From NCBI RefSeq assembly GCF_038008685.1, contig NZ_JBBOZQ010000001.1, positions 4,464,001 through 4,528,000 on the forward strand: a stretch of 64,000 bases of DNA, given 5' to 3'. The notes under the pieces were generated by a model. It did not search any database, had not been told where the DNA came from, and saw only the letters and a program-made list of their open reading frames with translations. Origin of the DNA: Lysinibacillus sp. FSL W8-0992. Its GTDB lineage: Bacteria; Bacillota; Bacilli; Bacillales_A; Planococcaceae. How positions within the stretch are numbered: position 1 is the first letter of the stretch; the number at the start of each line of letters is the position of its first letter. The translations under genes and the position numbers were made by a program. Below are positions 9,086 to 17,077 of this stretch, piece after piece.

Positions 9086-10141
9086 CTATTTCGCTTTCGC
9101 TGTTGCCGTCATCTTCTCAAGCTGTCTAACTGTCGGTGTTAAATTAGCAAAGAAGTAGGCCTCGCGTAGCTTACGTGATGGTGTACTTCCTGCAATATAA
9201 CCCGCTGAGCCATTATGGAGCATGTTGGCCTGCACTGCAGCCAATGTATTATAAACGACTTGTAAACGAAGCTGACAAATTGCTTGTAAATTTACTTCGC
9301 CAGATTGAATTAGTGCTTGAAGTTTTTCTTGTAATGAGTGTAGATTTTCTGTTAGTTCATCCGCTTGAACTTGCAAATATTCATTACAACCATTTTGCTT
9401 AGCTTTAACTTTTTCTATCCCTTCAATGGCTGAGTCTACAACACCAAAACCTAGCGGGATTTGATACAGTACAAATATCGGGCGAATAGTATCTACAAAT
9501 GTGCTTGCATCTTGTGCAATGATATAGTTATCAGCAACAAACACGTTGTCAAACTTACATGTATAGGTCGCACTGCCGTTGACACCTAAAAAGTGGATTT
9601 TTTCCTTTAGTGTAATGTTCTCATTGTCTGTATTAACGAATACCATCACTTCCTGCTCACCGTTATGGGCAATCGCCCCGAACCAGTGATTCGCTGCTAA
9701 GTTTGAAACAGCGGGTAACACTCCATTTACGACATAGCCACCGTCCACACGCTCAGCTGATAAATGAAGCTTCTCTAGTCCAGCATAAAACTTCATCGGA
9801 TTCGATAAACCTGTCGCACCAAGTACTTCTCCACGTTCTAGTAATGGTAAAATATTTTCACGTAATTGCATATTATTCGTTTTACGTAAGTAAGTTAAAG
9901 CGGCAAGGTGGCACCATAGGCAAAATGCAGTTGTCATACAAACTTTCGCTGTCTCTTGTACAATCGTTAGCTCATCTAATAGCGTTGTTTGTTCATCTTT
10001 TTGTGTTGAAGCAAAAAACCCAGCCTTGCCGAGCTCCAATAAAAAATCCTCCGCGTAATAAGCTTCCTCATCAATCTTTTTTACGAACGGTTTTAATTTT
10101 TCTTCAATTAACGTTTGTAAAGCTACTGCATCTACTGCCAT
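9086..10141 (-). CDS. Acyl-CoA dehydrogenase-like flavoprotein (possibly SfnC/DszC-type monooxygenase)
   Basis: A 351-residue protein with the acyl-CoA dehydrogenase fold: a helical N-terminus, a middle beta domain (GATGLSNPMKFY ... GGYVVNGVLPAVSN) and a C-terminal helical bundle. The C-terminal GYIAGSTPSRKLREAYFFANLTP segment resembles DszC/SfnC-type FMNH2-dependent monooxygenases more than fatty-acid dehydrogenases. I place the start at the ATG at 10141, eight bases after AGGATAGGAG; a GTG at 10150 is too close to that site. It follows the DUF4242 gene by 18 bases in one transcript and lies beside an SsuABC-like transporter. A role in organosulfur use is inference. Confidence 0.75.
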   Translation of the reverse strand: MAVDAVALQTLIEEKLKPFVKKIDEEAYYAEDFLLELGKAGFFASTQKDEQTTLLDELTIVQETAKVCMTTAFCLWCHLAALTYLRKTNNMQLRENILPLLERGEVLGATGLSNPMKFYAGLEKLHLSAERVDGGYVVNGVLPAVSNLAANHWFGAIAHNGEQEVMVFVNTDNENITLKEKIHFLGVNGSATYTCKFDNVFVADNYIIAQDASTFVDTIRPIFVLYQIPLGFGVVDSAIEGIEKVKAKQNGCNEYLQVQADELTENLHSLQEKLQALIQSGEVNLQAICQLRLQVVYNTLAAVQANMLHNGSAGYIAGSTPSRKLREAYFFANLTPTVRQLEKMTATAKAK

Positions 10142-10159
10142 GGTTTCCACTCCTATCCT

Positions 10160-10678
10160 TTACTTATCAGCTAATTCAGTTAAAGACGTAATTGGTGTTT
10201 GCACTGCCTCACGAGCACGTTTTACAGCTGCTTCGTCTGGTGCGTCATAGAAGCACAGGCACTTTGTCATATCTTCACATACATATGTGCGAGAAAAATG
10301 TACTTCTGGTACTTCTTCATAGTGAACGGAGTTTTTCTTTTTACGTGCTAAATATTGATCCATTGTAATTTCTGCTGGAATTTCCCACTCTACTAAATAG
10401 TTCACAACTTCTTGATTTGTTTTAACTTCATCCAGCTCTTTCCCAACTAGGCGAACTTCTTTTACTAAATCTGTTTGAATGTTTTGAGCTGCTAGTGCAG
10501 TTGTTACTTGAGATTCTTCATTTGCCTCCACGATAAAGTACGCACGACTAAAATCCTTTGCGACTTGTACTTCGATAACAGTTACATCCTGCTCTTGTCC
10601 TACACGCTCTACTAATGCTGCAAATTGCTCTTTGTTCGTTACTTCACTAACTGTTGATTCTACCAAAAATAAACTCAT
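10160..10678 (-). CDS. DUF4242 domain protein
   Basis: A 172-residue protein with two similar halves. Each half opens with a LVE-type strand and ends with a short CxCFYDAPDEAAVKRA-like helix, as in the DUF4242 family of ferredoxin-like alpha/beta barrels. C-terminal residues HFSRTYVCEDMTKCLCFYDAPDE carry the family signature. The N-terminal half is more divergent. The function is unknown; a few family members bind nickel. It is the first gene of the operon with the acyl-CoA-dehydrogenase-like gene and diverges from the HxlR regulator, so it is probably controlled by it. Confidence 0.75.
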   Translation of the reverse strand: MSLFLVESTVSEVTNKEQFAALVERVGQEQDVTVIEVQVAKDFSRAYFIVEANEESQVTTALAAQNIQTDLVKEVRLVGKELDEVKTNQEVVNYLVEWEIPAEITMDQYLARKKKNSVHYEEVPEVHFSRTYVCEDMTKCLCFYDAPDEAAVKRAREAVQTPITSLTELADK

Positions 10679-10717
10679 AGTAAATACCTCCGAATAGTTT
10701 GTTTTTTCTTTATGTGA

Positions 10718-10736
10718 GTTATTTTATTATACTTAC
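10718..10736 (-). promoter_or_regulatory. Promoter with shared AGTATAATAAAATAACT motif
   Basis: The 17-base minus-strand string AGTATAATAAAATAACT covers a TATAAT -10 element before the DUF4242 operon. The same 17 bases occur before the ABC transporter operon (13841-13860). The identity suggests a common operator, most simply for the divergent HxlR regulator at 10804. Confidence 0.6.
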
Positions 10737-10803
10737 TTAATAAAAACAACTGAATTTACTAAAAATTATGATTTGTGCTACACTACTGCATGGAGGGAAC
10801 ACT

Positions 10804-11244
10804 ATGAAAACACGATATGACTTACCATGCAATATTGCACAAACATTGAACATTATCGGTGATCGTTGGACATTGCTCATCTTACATGAACTATTAATCG
10901 GTCAATCGAACTTTAATGACATTAAATTAAATTTGCCAGGTCTTTCAGCAAATTTATTGTCTGCACGTTTAAAATCTTTAGAAGAAGCAGGTTTAGTTGC
11001 TTCCACTCTTTACTCTGCACATCCACCGCGTTATGCCTATTCATTAACTGAATCAGGAAAGGCATTAGAATCTGTATTTAATGCAATGATTTTATGGGGC
11101 AGCGAATATTTGGACCCTTGCTATAAAGAAATTGTTGATGCGCATTCAGGTGACCGAGTAGAAATTGGTTACTATTCAAAAAACACCGGTGAGCGTAGCG
11201 ATACGATTCAAATACGTGCCATTCAAAACGGAGCTAACCAATAA
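10804..11244 (+). CDS. HxlR-family transcriptional regulator
   Basis: A 146-residue winged-helix regulator. The HxlR signature is clear: LPCNIAQTLNIIGDRWTLLILHELLIG (residues 6-32), followed by FNDIKLNLPGLSANLLSARLKSLEEAGLV and the wing. I chose the ATG at 10804, directly behind GGAGGGAAC, over an ATG 36 bases upstream. It is transcribed away from the DUF4242/acyl-CoA-dehydrogenase-like operon and is flanked on its other side by the ABC transporter, so it probably controls both. The effector is unknown; HxlR proteins often sense aldehydes, quinones or redox state. Confidence 0.9.
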   Translation: MKTRYDLPCNIAQTLNIIGDRWTLLILHELLIGQSNFNDIKLNLPGLSANLLSARLKSLEEAGLVASTLYSAHPPRYAYSLTESGKALESVFNAMILWGSEYLDPCYKEIVDAHSGDRVEIGYYSKNTGERSDTIQIRAIQNGANQ

Positions 11245-11273
11245 TTTATTGGGCTAGCTCTTTTTTGCCCACT

Positions 11274-12029
11274 CTAAGCTCCTTGTCCGCCCCAAATTTT
11301 CGCAACCCAGCCTTCAAAATAGCGAATGACCTTGTCGAGCAACAAACCGAGTACGCCAATAACAATAATGGCCGCCATAACTAAATCTAAACTAAGTGAA
11401 TTTCTAGCATCGACTATTAAAAAGCCTAATCCTGATTGCGCCCCCACCATTTCTCCAGCAACTAAGAATATCCAGGCACTTCCTAATGCCATATGCAACC
11501 CGTTTGCAATCATAGGAAAAGCAGCTGGAAAAACAATTTTACGCAATAGGTTAAACTGCGACATTTCAAAATTGGCTGCGATTCGTAAATAAGTAGCATC
11601 AACTTTTTTCACTGCAGTCACTGTGGATAATAACACGGGGAAAAAGGCTGCAATAAATATTATGACAATGGCTGGCATATTGCCAATGCCAAACCATAGT
11701 ACGATAAAAGGCGACCAGGCAATCGGTGATACAGGACGTAAAATTTGTACAATCGGATCTAGCACAGCCCAAACTTTCACCAATCTCCCGACAACTAATC
11801 CGACAATTACAGCGACAACAACCGCTAATAAATAACCGCTAAAAAAGCGAAACAAACTAATTTGTATATGCTCGAATATGGAGCCATCTTTGATAGTATC
11901 CAGTAATGCCGTAAAAACATCTAATGGTGGAGGAAATAATGCTGCATCATGATCACCAATAATCTTTACTACTTGCCAAACGCCTATTAATAACACAAAT
12001 CCAAGTAAAATTGGTCCTATTTTTTTCAT
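11274..12029 (-). CDS. ABC transporter permease (SsuC/TauC-type)
   Basis: A 251-residue inner-membrane permease with about six hydrophobic segments. The cytoplasmic EAA-type loop lies near AANFEMSQFNLLRKIVFPAAFPMIANGLHMALGSAW. This matches permeases of the nitrate/sulfonate/taurine importer family. It is the last gene of a three-gene operon (ATPase, binding protein, permease), with 14 bases after the binding-protein gene. The ligand cannot be read from the sequence; the flavin oxidoreductase nearby makes a sulfonate or sulfone plausible. Confidence 0.88.
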   Translation of the reverse strand: MKKIGPILLGFVLLIGVWQVVKIIGDHDAALFPPPLDVFTALLDTIKDGSIFEHIQISLFRFFSGYLLAVVVAVIVGLVVGRLVKVWAVLDPIVQILRPVSPIAWSPFIVLWFGIGNMPAIVIIFIAAFFPVLLSTVTAVKKVDATYLRIAANFEMSQFNLLRKIVFPAAFPMIANGLHMALGSAWIFLVAGEMVGAQSGLGFLIVDARNSLSLDLVMAAIIVIGVLGLLLDKVIRYFEGWVAKIWGGQGA

Positions 12030-12043
12030 ACATATGCACCCTA

Positions 12044-12997
12044 CTATTCTTCCAATAATGTCGTATCAACAAATTCCTCATATGATGGTGGGTTCTCTGA
12101 CAAGCCCATCTCTATTAATGAATCTCTTAAAATGGCATACGCATCCGCTTCAATTTTCAAGTTATGATACGAAATCCAATTTAACGATAAATCTAAAACA
12201 TCCTTATCAACTTTAATATATTTAGCAACAACATCATGTGCATGGTCTCCCTCTGCATTCATGAGCTCACCAGCAGCCGCATAATCTTTGACGAATTGTT
12301 TTGCAATATTTTTATTTTTTTCGATAAAATCATGACGAAGGACTAGTCCACAGTCAATTGAATCCGGCCAAATTTCCTCTGATTGGAATAACACTTTACC
12401 CTTTTCAAGTGCTACAGAAATAGCACCGAAAGGTTCTGCTACTACATATCCTGCAATGCGACCTTCTGCAAGGGCAGCTGGCATTTCTGCTGGTGGTAGC
12501 TCTACGACATTTACGTCTTCATAATTTAAGCCCGCATTTTGTAACATCCGATATAACAAAATATTGTGTGTAGAATATTTATTTGGAATCGCAAAGCTTT
12601 GCCCTTTCAAATCCTCCACATTTTCTATCGTAGGGGCTGCCACTAAAACATTGCCATCTCGATGTCCTAAAGCTACTGCCTTTAAGTCAATTCCTTGTTC
12701 TTTTGCCTTCATCGCTAATTGAATAAGCACTGATGCACCATCAATTTTCCCTGTATTTAAAGCATCCATTAGTTCGGGCCATGAACCAAATTTCACAAGC
12801 TCAATGGCATAACCTTCGTATTCTCTATCTGTTTGCATGTAAAGTGGTGCAGCATGCGTAATTGGTAAATACCCAATTTTCACTACCCTTTTATTGCCTT
12901 CTGTTTGGGATACTGCCTCTTTTTCATCCGTTCCACATGCCGCAAGTGTCAGCAATAGTATCAACGCTAGTAAAAATATGCCTACCTTCTTGTTCAT
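12044..12997 (-). CDS. ABC substrate-binding lipoprotein (SsuA/TauA/NMT1-like)
   Basis: A 317-residue lipoprotein: the signal LLALILLLTLAAC places the lipidated Cys at about residue 20. The mature part has the NMT1/SsuA pattern (KIGYLPITHAAPLYM near 42-56, LKGQSFAIPNKYSTHNILLYRML near 130-150, AGYVVAEPFGAISV near 185). GGGGGG precedes the ATG. It would present ligand to the permease at 11274 and the ATPase at 13013. Family members bind sulfonates, taurine, nitrate or pyrimidine precursors, and I cannot choose among them. Confidence 0.88.
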   Translation of the reverse strand: MNKKVGIFLLALILLLTLAACGTDEKEAVSQTEGNKRVVKIGYLPITHAAPLYMQTDREYEGYAIELVKFGSWPELMDALNTGKIDGASVLIQLAMKAKEQGIDLKAVALGHRDGNVLVAAPTIENVEDLKGQSFAIPNKYSTHNILLYRMLQNAGLNYEDVNVVELPPAEMPAALAEGRIAGYVVAEPFGAISVALEKGKVLFQSEEIWPDSIDCGLVLRHDFIEKNKNIAKQFVKDYAAAGELMNAEGDHAHDVVAKYIKVDKDVLDLSLNWISYHNLKIEADAYAILRDSLIEMGLSENPPSYEEFVDTTLLEE

Positions 12998-13012
12998 CGT
13001 TTTCCCCCCATT

Positions 13013-13786
13013 TTAAATGTTGTATTCAATCGTATCTTGCGGATGCGCAAACTGAAATTCATTGAAAATAATCTCACGAAAATGCTGGAATTCCGAATCT
13101 GAACGATCGCGTGGTTTCGTACTACGAATATGTAATTCACGATGGACGCGTCCGGGATTTGGACTCATAATAAAAATGCGGTCAGCTAAATAAATAGCCT
13201 CGTCTATATCATGGGTCACCAATAAAATAGTTGTTTGCTCCTTTTTTTGAATAGCAAGTAGCTCGTCCTGTAAGTAATAACGTGTAAAGGTATCAAGTGC
13301 TGCAAATGGTTCGTCCATTAAAATTACCTCTGGACGAATCGCTAATGCGCGTGCAATGGCAACACGCTGTTGCATACCGCCCGATAATTCACTAGGTAAT
13401 GCGCTTAATCGATTTTCTAAGCCAACAAGCTTCAAATAATAATGCGCACGTTGCTGTCGTTCACTCTTCGTTAAAGTCTCTCCCTCTAATGCGAGCTCTA
13501 CATTTTTTTGCACAGAACGCCAAGGAAGTAATCCGTAATTTTGCATGAGCATAATACAACGTTTACTTGCTCTAGAAACAACTTGGTTTTCTAACAATAC
13601 TTGTCCACTAGATGGCTGCTCAAAACCCCCAATTAAATTTAACAATGTACTTTTGCCACAACCACTCTTTCCTAATATGGCAATAATCTCTCCCTTTTGA
13701 ATATCCAATGAAATTTCATGAAGTACTGTCTGCTCAGCAAATGTTTTACTAACTTGTTGTATAGAAATTAACGGTGCTGTCATCAT
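13013..13786 (-). CDS. ABC transporter ATP-binding protein (SsuB/TauB-type)
   Basis: A 257-residue ATPase. Walker A is GKSGCGKST (about 38-46), the signature LSGGMQQRVAIARAL (about 135-149) and Walker B VILMDEPFAALD. The H-loop is LLVTHDIDEAIYLADR. It is the first gene of the importer operon and powers the permease at 11274. The start is one of two adjacent ATG codons behind GAGGTG. The promoter carries the same AGTATAATAAAATAACT string as the DUF4242 operon. Confidence 0.92.
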   Translation of the reverse strand: MMTAPLISIQQVSKTFAEQTVLHEISLDIQKGEIIAILGKSGCGKSTLLNLIGGFEQPSSGQVLLENQVVSRASKRCIMLMQNYGLLPWRSVQKNVELALEGETLTKSERQQRAHYYLKLVGLENRLSALPSELSGGMQQRVAIARALAIRPEVILMDEPFAALDTFTRYYLQDELLAIQKKEQTTILLVTHDIDEAIYLADRIFIMSPNPGRVHRELHIRSTKPRDRSDSEFQHFREIIFNEFQFAHPQDTIEYNI

Positions 13787-13840
13787 GCAATTGTCACCTC
13801 ACACTTTAATCTTATAATTTTACTAGGTTTAATATGTTTT

Positions 13841-13860
13841 AAGTTATTTTATTATACTCA
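13841..13860 (-). promoter_or_regulatory. Promoter with shared AGTATAATAAAATAACT motif (second copy)
   Basis: The minus-strand string AGTATAATAAAATAACT is identical over 17 bases to the one at 10718-10736 and again contains TATAAT. It lies about 60 bases before the transporter ATPase start. Confidence 0.6.
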
Positions 13861-13922
13861 GTTTAAAATTTCAACCTAATTTTAAGAAATATATTTGTAT
13901 TCCGACAATTCGCATAAAAAAA

Positions 13923-13952
13923 CAGGTTTTCTATTTTTAAATAAAAAACCTG
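13923..13952 (-). terminator. Terminator after the RloB-family gene
   Basis: A CAGGTTTT.../...AAAACCTG stem followed on the minus strand by a T-run. Confidence 0.7.
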
Positions 13953-14027
13953 CAAACTATTCATCGCCTGTACTTAAATAATGCTTCACCTTTCTCTTAC
14001 GTTAGCTGAACAAGACATCCACCAGAT

Positions 14028-14603
14028 TTAGAATATGTATTGAATCATGTCATGTATATTGCAATAAGGATTATCACGATTTTCTGTCGTTCGTAGGGAC
14101 ATCATTTCCGCGCAATTTTTAATGGCTACCTCATGTAGTAGTGCAATCGGAGCAATAATAGACTCGTCTGCCTTATGACGAAAATAGCGTGTTACCCCTA
14201 AATGCTCCTCCATCTTGTTGTTTAAAACAGCACGTGGATATTTTTCAGATACATCTACTTCTTCAAAATGTAGTAATAGCCACAATTCAAATGCCTCATT
14301 CGAATAAGCGATGTGAATATTTTTTTCCTCACAGAACATATTTACTTCGTCTAGCTGTTTATCTGTTAAATCATCCTTATCAAAAACAATCCATACTTCA
14401 TCAAAATATTGGTAGCTGGAATCACGGAAGGCGTGTTGTGCTAGCTTGATCGCAGAGCGCTTAACGTTTTTTATTTTCACGCTCACTGTTTTCGAGCGCT
14501 TTAAAATACGCAATTGCTCAAAGTAAATGCGCTCCGTTTCTCCCTCACAATAAATTAATATTGTTTTACGTATTGTCCGATTACCATGTTGATGTACGCT
14601 CAC
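14028..14603 (-). CDS. RloB-family TOPRIM protein, orphan
   Basis: A 191-residue member of the RloB family, which has a TOPRIM-like nuclease fold. Motifs in order are ILIYCEGETERIYFEQL (about 15-31, acidic residue after the first strand), WIVFDKDDLTD (the D-x-D strand) and YSNEAFELWLLLHFEEV. In known defence loci RloB sits beside an ATPase (RloA), and the related AriB pairs with AriA in PARIS. No such ATPase is within several kilobases here. The start is GTG with GGAGG ten bases upstream. It may be a remnant or a stand-alone nuclease-like protein; its function in isolation is unknown. Confidence 0.85.
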   Translation of the reverse strand: MSVHQHGNRTIRKTILIYCEGETERIYFEQLRILKRSKTVSVKIKNVKRSAIKLAQHAFRDSSYQYFDEVWIVFDKDDLTDKQLDEVNMFCEEKNIHIAYSNEAFELWLLLHFEEVDVSEKYPRAVLNNKMEEHLGVTRYFRHKADESIIAPIALLHEVAIKNCAEMMSLRTTENRDNPYCNIHDMIQYIF

Positions 14604-14783
14604 TGGTCAAATACCTCCACTCCACGTAAATATTGATTGGATAAGTATTCATTTATAACTGGTATTGCAATGAGTACACTAGAAAAAATCGCCTTTCTTT
14701 TATTGTATGCAGCTACTATGACTCATGCTAAATACAACATTTGTACGTGCCTATAAAATCCATTTGATGAAAATGAACATAAA

Positions 14784-14817
14784 CAAACACCCCAAGAATA
14801 ACTCCTTGAGGTGTTTG
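14784..14817 (-). terminator. Terminator after the ABM gene
   Basis: CAAACACCTCAAG and CTTGGGGTGTTTG arms form a strong stem on the minus strand, 12 bases after the stop codon of the gene at 14830. A T-run on the plus side suggests it can work in both directions. Confidence 0.75.
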
Positions 14818-14829
14818 CTTTTTTACAAA

Positions 14830-15126
14830 TTATGCTTTTAGAGGTTCTCCACTAAATACTTTAAGATCCATTGGTGCAGCCATAAAAGTTAGTGCTTTTT
14901 GAGTAAAAGCAGTAAAATGCTCACTCGTATTATGGATTGCAGTAGCTTCTACGTCTTTCCAAATTTCAACCATTGTATAATGGCAATCGTGTTCAGTAGA
15001 CTTCATCAAATCGTAGCTAATGTTACCCTCTTCCGCTCTTGTTGCTGAAAGAAGGATCTTTGCTTCTTCCAAGAATGCTTGCTCTTGCTCCGGTTTTACT
15101 TGTAAGTGTGCGTGAATAATAATCAT
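14830..15126 (-). CDS. ABM-family (YgiN-like) putative quinol monooxygenase
   Basis: A 98-residue single-domain protein with the dimeric alpha/beta barrel of the antibiotic-biosynthesis-monooxygenase family: IIIHAHLQVKPEQEQAFLEEAK, EEGNISYDLMKS, YTMVEIWKDVEA, FTAFTQKA. It resembles YgiN-type quinol monooxygenases. It lacks the Asn near residue 6 and the Trp/His pattern expected of IsdG heme oxygenases, so I do not assign it to the heme operon. A divergent-acting MarR regulator lies 78 bases upstream on the same strand, a common pairing for quinone-response genes. Confidence 0.75.
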   Translation of the reverse strand: MIIIHAHLQVKPEQEQAFLEEAKILLSATRAEEGNISYDLMKSTEHDCHYTMVEIWKDVEATAIHNTSEHFTAFTQKALTFMAAPMDLKVFSGEPLKA

Positions 15127-15203
15127 AGTTACCCATCCTTTTAATTAAATTCATTTATTGAACTAAATGCTTCATTTTCAAATCAGTATATTGGTCAAAA
15201 AAT

Positions 15204-15632
15204 TCAATAATCGATAATGTTGTTTTGCATGCGATTTAGCATGACAGATAAGGATTCTAATTCTTCTTGATTAAAACCATGAAGCATTTGGTTAACGAAA
15301 CGAACCTTTTCTTTTTTGTAACCGATAATTTGTTTACGACCTTCATCAGTCAGTCGAACAAATATTACACGATTATCGGTGGGGTTTCGTCGTCTTGTCA
15401 CCATACCGCTTGCCTCAAGTTGTTTTAAATGACGAGTAATGGCACCACTGTCTATATTAACTGCTTTTTGGAGGGTAGATTGATTAATTTCTTCTGTTTT
15501 ATAAAGCTGGTGTAGCAATTCATAGCGTGATGCGCTAATGCCTGTACATCGTTCAAATTTAGGGCTAATTTGATTATTAAGCCCTTTAAGAAGCTGTAAA
15601 ATTTGTTCATGATTTGAAAGTGAACATTGCAT
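15204..15632 (-). CDS. MarR-family transcriptional regulator
   Basis: A 142-residue winged-helix repressor. The helix-turn-helix is TEEINQSTLQKAVNIDSGAITRHLKQLEASGMVTRRRNPTDNRVIFVRLTDEGR (about 50-103), with the usual wing. The ATG at 15632 is six bases after AGGAGGG; a TTG one codon upstream is closer than ideal. It lacks an obvious Cys near the N-terminus at the OhrR position. Its targets could include the ABM gene downstream and the YceI gene at 17.1 kb, whose promoter has an MhqR-like palindrome. Confidence 0.9.
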   Translation of the reverse strand: MQCSLSNHEQILQLLKGLNNQISPKFERCTGISASRYELLHQLYKTEEINQSTLQKAVNIDSGAITRHLKQLEASGMVTRRRNPTDNRVIFVRLTDEGRKQIIGYKKEKVRFVNQMLHGFNQEELESLSVMLNRMQNNIIDY

Positions 15633-15780
15633 CAATAACCCTCCTAATAATTTGTGTGGTCAACTTTATAGAAGTGTCAACTAATCATTGAGTGCTCAAT
15701 CATTGACCCGTCAATTAATATAATACAAAATTATCGATCCAGCAACAAATGACAACTTACCTAAATCAGGAAATCAAAAA

Positions 15781-15811
15781 GGTCTGTGCTCGAAAAAATC
15801 GAACGCAGACC
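15781..15811 (-). terminator. Terminator after the epimerase gene
   Basis: GGTCTGCGTTCGA and TCGAGCACAGACC arms on the minus strand followed by six T residues. Confidence 0.85.
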
Positions 15812-15867
15812 GAATAAACCGATTAGTAGACTTCATTTTCAGAACAGCTCTTCTGTGTTTACCATCA

Positions 15868-16794
15868 TTAAATTTCTACAATCTTCTCTTTCTGTAGTGC
15901 TTGAATAGTTCGCTCGATGCCCTCTGCAAAAGAATTCTTCGGCTTCCATCCAATCGCATTGGCAAGCTTTTCATTATTTAAAAATGAATGCTCAATATCC
16001 CCTTCTCTTGCAGGGGCATATTGAATCTCTAATGGATGATTTAAATGTTGTAATAATAATATAACTTGGTGCAGTGACCATGCTTCATTCGTTGAAACAT
16101 TGTATATACCTTGAAGTCTAGCTTCTACTCCAGCATAAATGGCATCTGCAATATCATCTACGTAGATGAAATCACGCGTCTGTTCACCGTCGCCATAAAT
16201 AGTAAAAGGTCTACCTTCAAGACTACTTTTCAACATACTAGGGATGACAGCGGCCTCCCCTTGCATACGTTGTCTCGGACCGAAAACATTCGCAAAACGG
16301 TAAATTAGCGTCGGCAAATGATAATCACGTTGCCACTTTTCACAATATGTTTCACCAATGCTTTTATTTAGTCCATACATCGAAACAGGCTCACTAACAT
16401 CTGTTTCCTCAAGCGGTGGATAGTGGCTATTACCATACACCGCAGCAGAAGAGGCGAAAACAAAATGTTTCACCTTGTATTTTGATGAATAAAAGAGCAT
16501 TTGGCTTAGCCCTACAATATTTGTCAATATATCCTTCATTGGCTCCTGTATCGAAAGTTGAACACTCGTTTGCGCTGCACAATGAATTACTACATCAAAA
16601 GCCACTTCTTTAAAGAAATGCTCACAAACCTCATCTTCAACATTTAATAAGTAAGATTTATGCTCAAAATCAATATTTCGGAGATGTCCTGTACTTAAAT
16701 TATCAATTATATAAATATTGGCGCCTTCCTCGAAAAATCGCCTCGCCACTGCACTGCCAATAAACCCATAGCCACCTGTCACTAATACATTCAT
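15868..16794 (-). CDS. NAD-dependent sugar epimerase/dehydratase (GalE-like)
   Basis: A 308-residue extended short-chain dehydrogenase. The NAD motif TGGYGFIGSAVA is at residues 6-17 and the catalytic pair in SMYGLNKSIGETYCEKW (Y-x3-K, about 145). VIHCAAQTSV and YRFANVFGPRQRMQGEAAVIP are typical of UDP-glucose 4-epimerases of cell-wall loci. I chose the ATG at 16794, close behind GGGGGCG; an in-frame ATG at 16833 lacks such a site. It stands alone, so the exact sugar nucleotide (UDP-Glc, UDP-GlcNAc or UDP-GlcA) is open. Confidence 0.85.
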   Translation of the reverse strand: MNVLVTGGYGFIGSAVARRFFEEGANIYIIDNLSTGHLRNIDFEHKSYLLNVEDEVCEHFFKEVAFDVVIHCAAQTSVQLSIQEPMKDILTNIVGLSQMLFYSSKYKVKHFVFASSAAVYGNSHYPPLEETDVSEPVSMYGLNKSIGETYCEKWQRDYHLPTLIYRFANVFGPRQRMQGEAAVIPSMLKSSLEGRPFTIYGDGEQTRDFIYVDDIADAIYAGVEARLQGIYNVSTNEAWSLHQVILLLQHLNHPLEIQYAPAREGDIEHSFLNNEKLANAIGWKPKNSFAEGIERTIQALQKEKIVEI

Positions 16795-16938
16795 CCCATC
16801 GCCCCCAAAAACAATATGATGTTTTATATGCATTAATTGCTAAAAATATGCAAGGAACTTATTATTGGATTATTTTAACAGACTATCAACGAAAGGTAAA
16901 ATCGAAGTAAACATTCTATTTTTAATTAAATAATAATA

Positions 16939-17034
16939 AAAATCCACTCAAACTTTCAAGCAAGCGGACGAGTGAATCGCAAGCGGTAACTAGCGACCCA
17001 ACTCAGACGTTGCCACGAAAGACGAGCGGATTTT
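16939..17034 (-). terminator. Large structured element at the 3' end of the YceI gene
   Basis: The minus strand begins AAAATCCGCTC and ends GAGTGGATTTT followed by T-rich sequence, enclosing about 75 bases that contain further short self-complementary runs (GCAAGCGG, GCTTGCG). It can act as a terminator, but its length suggests a structured RNA or a dispersed repeat. Confidence 0.5.
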
Positions 17035-17077
17035 AACAAATATATTATTTATTTTTTTACAACACTGGATAGCAATA

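Noticed and set aside
14830-15126. IsdG-type heme oxygenase
   Set aside because: The Asn, Trp and His pattern of IsdG is absent and the gene lies outside the Fur-controlled operon.
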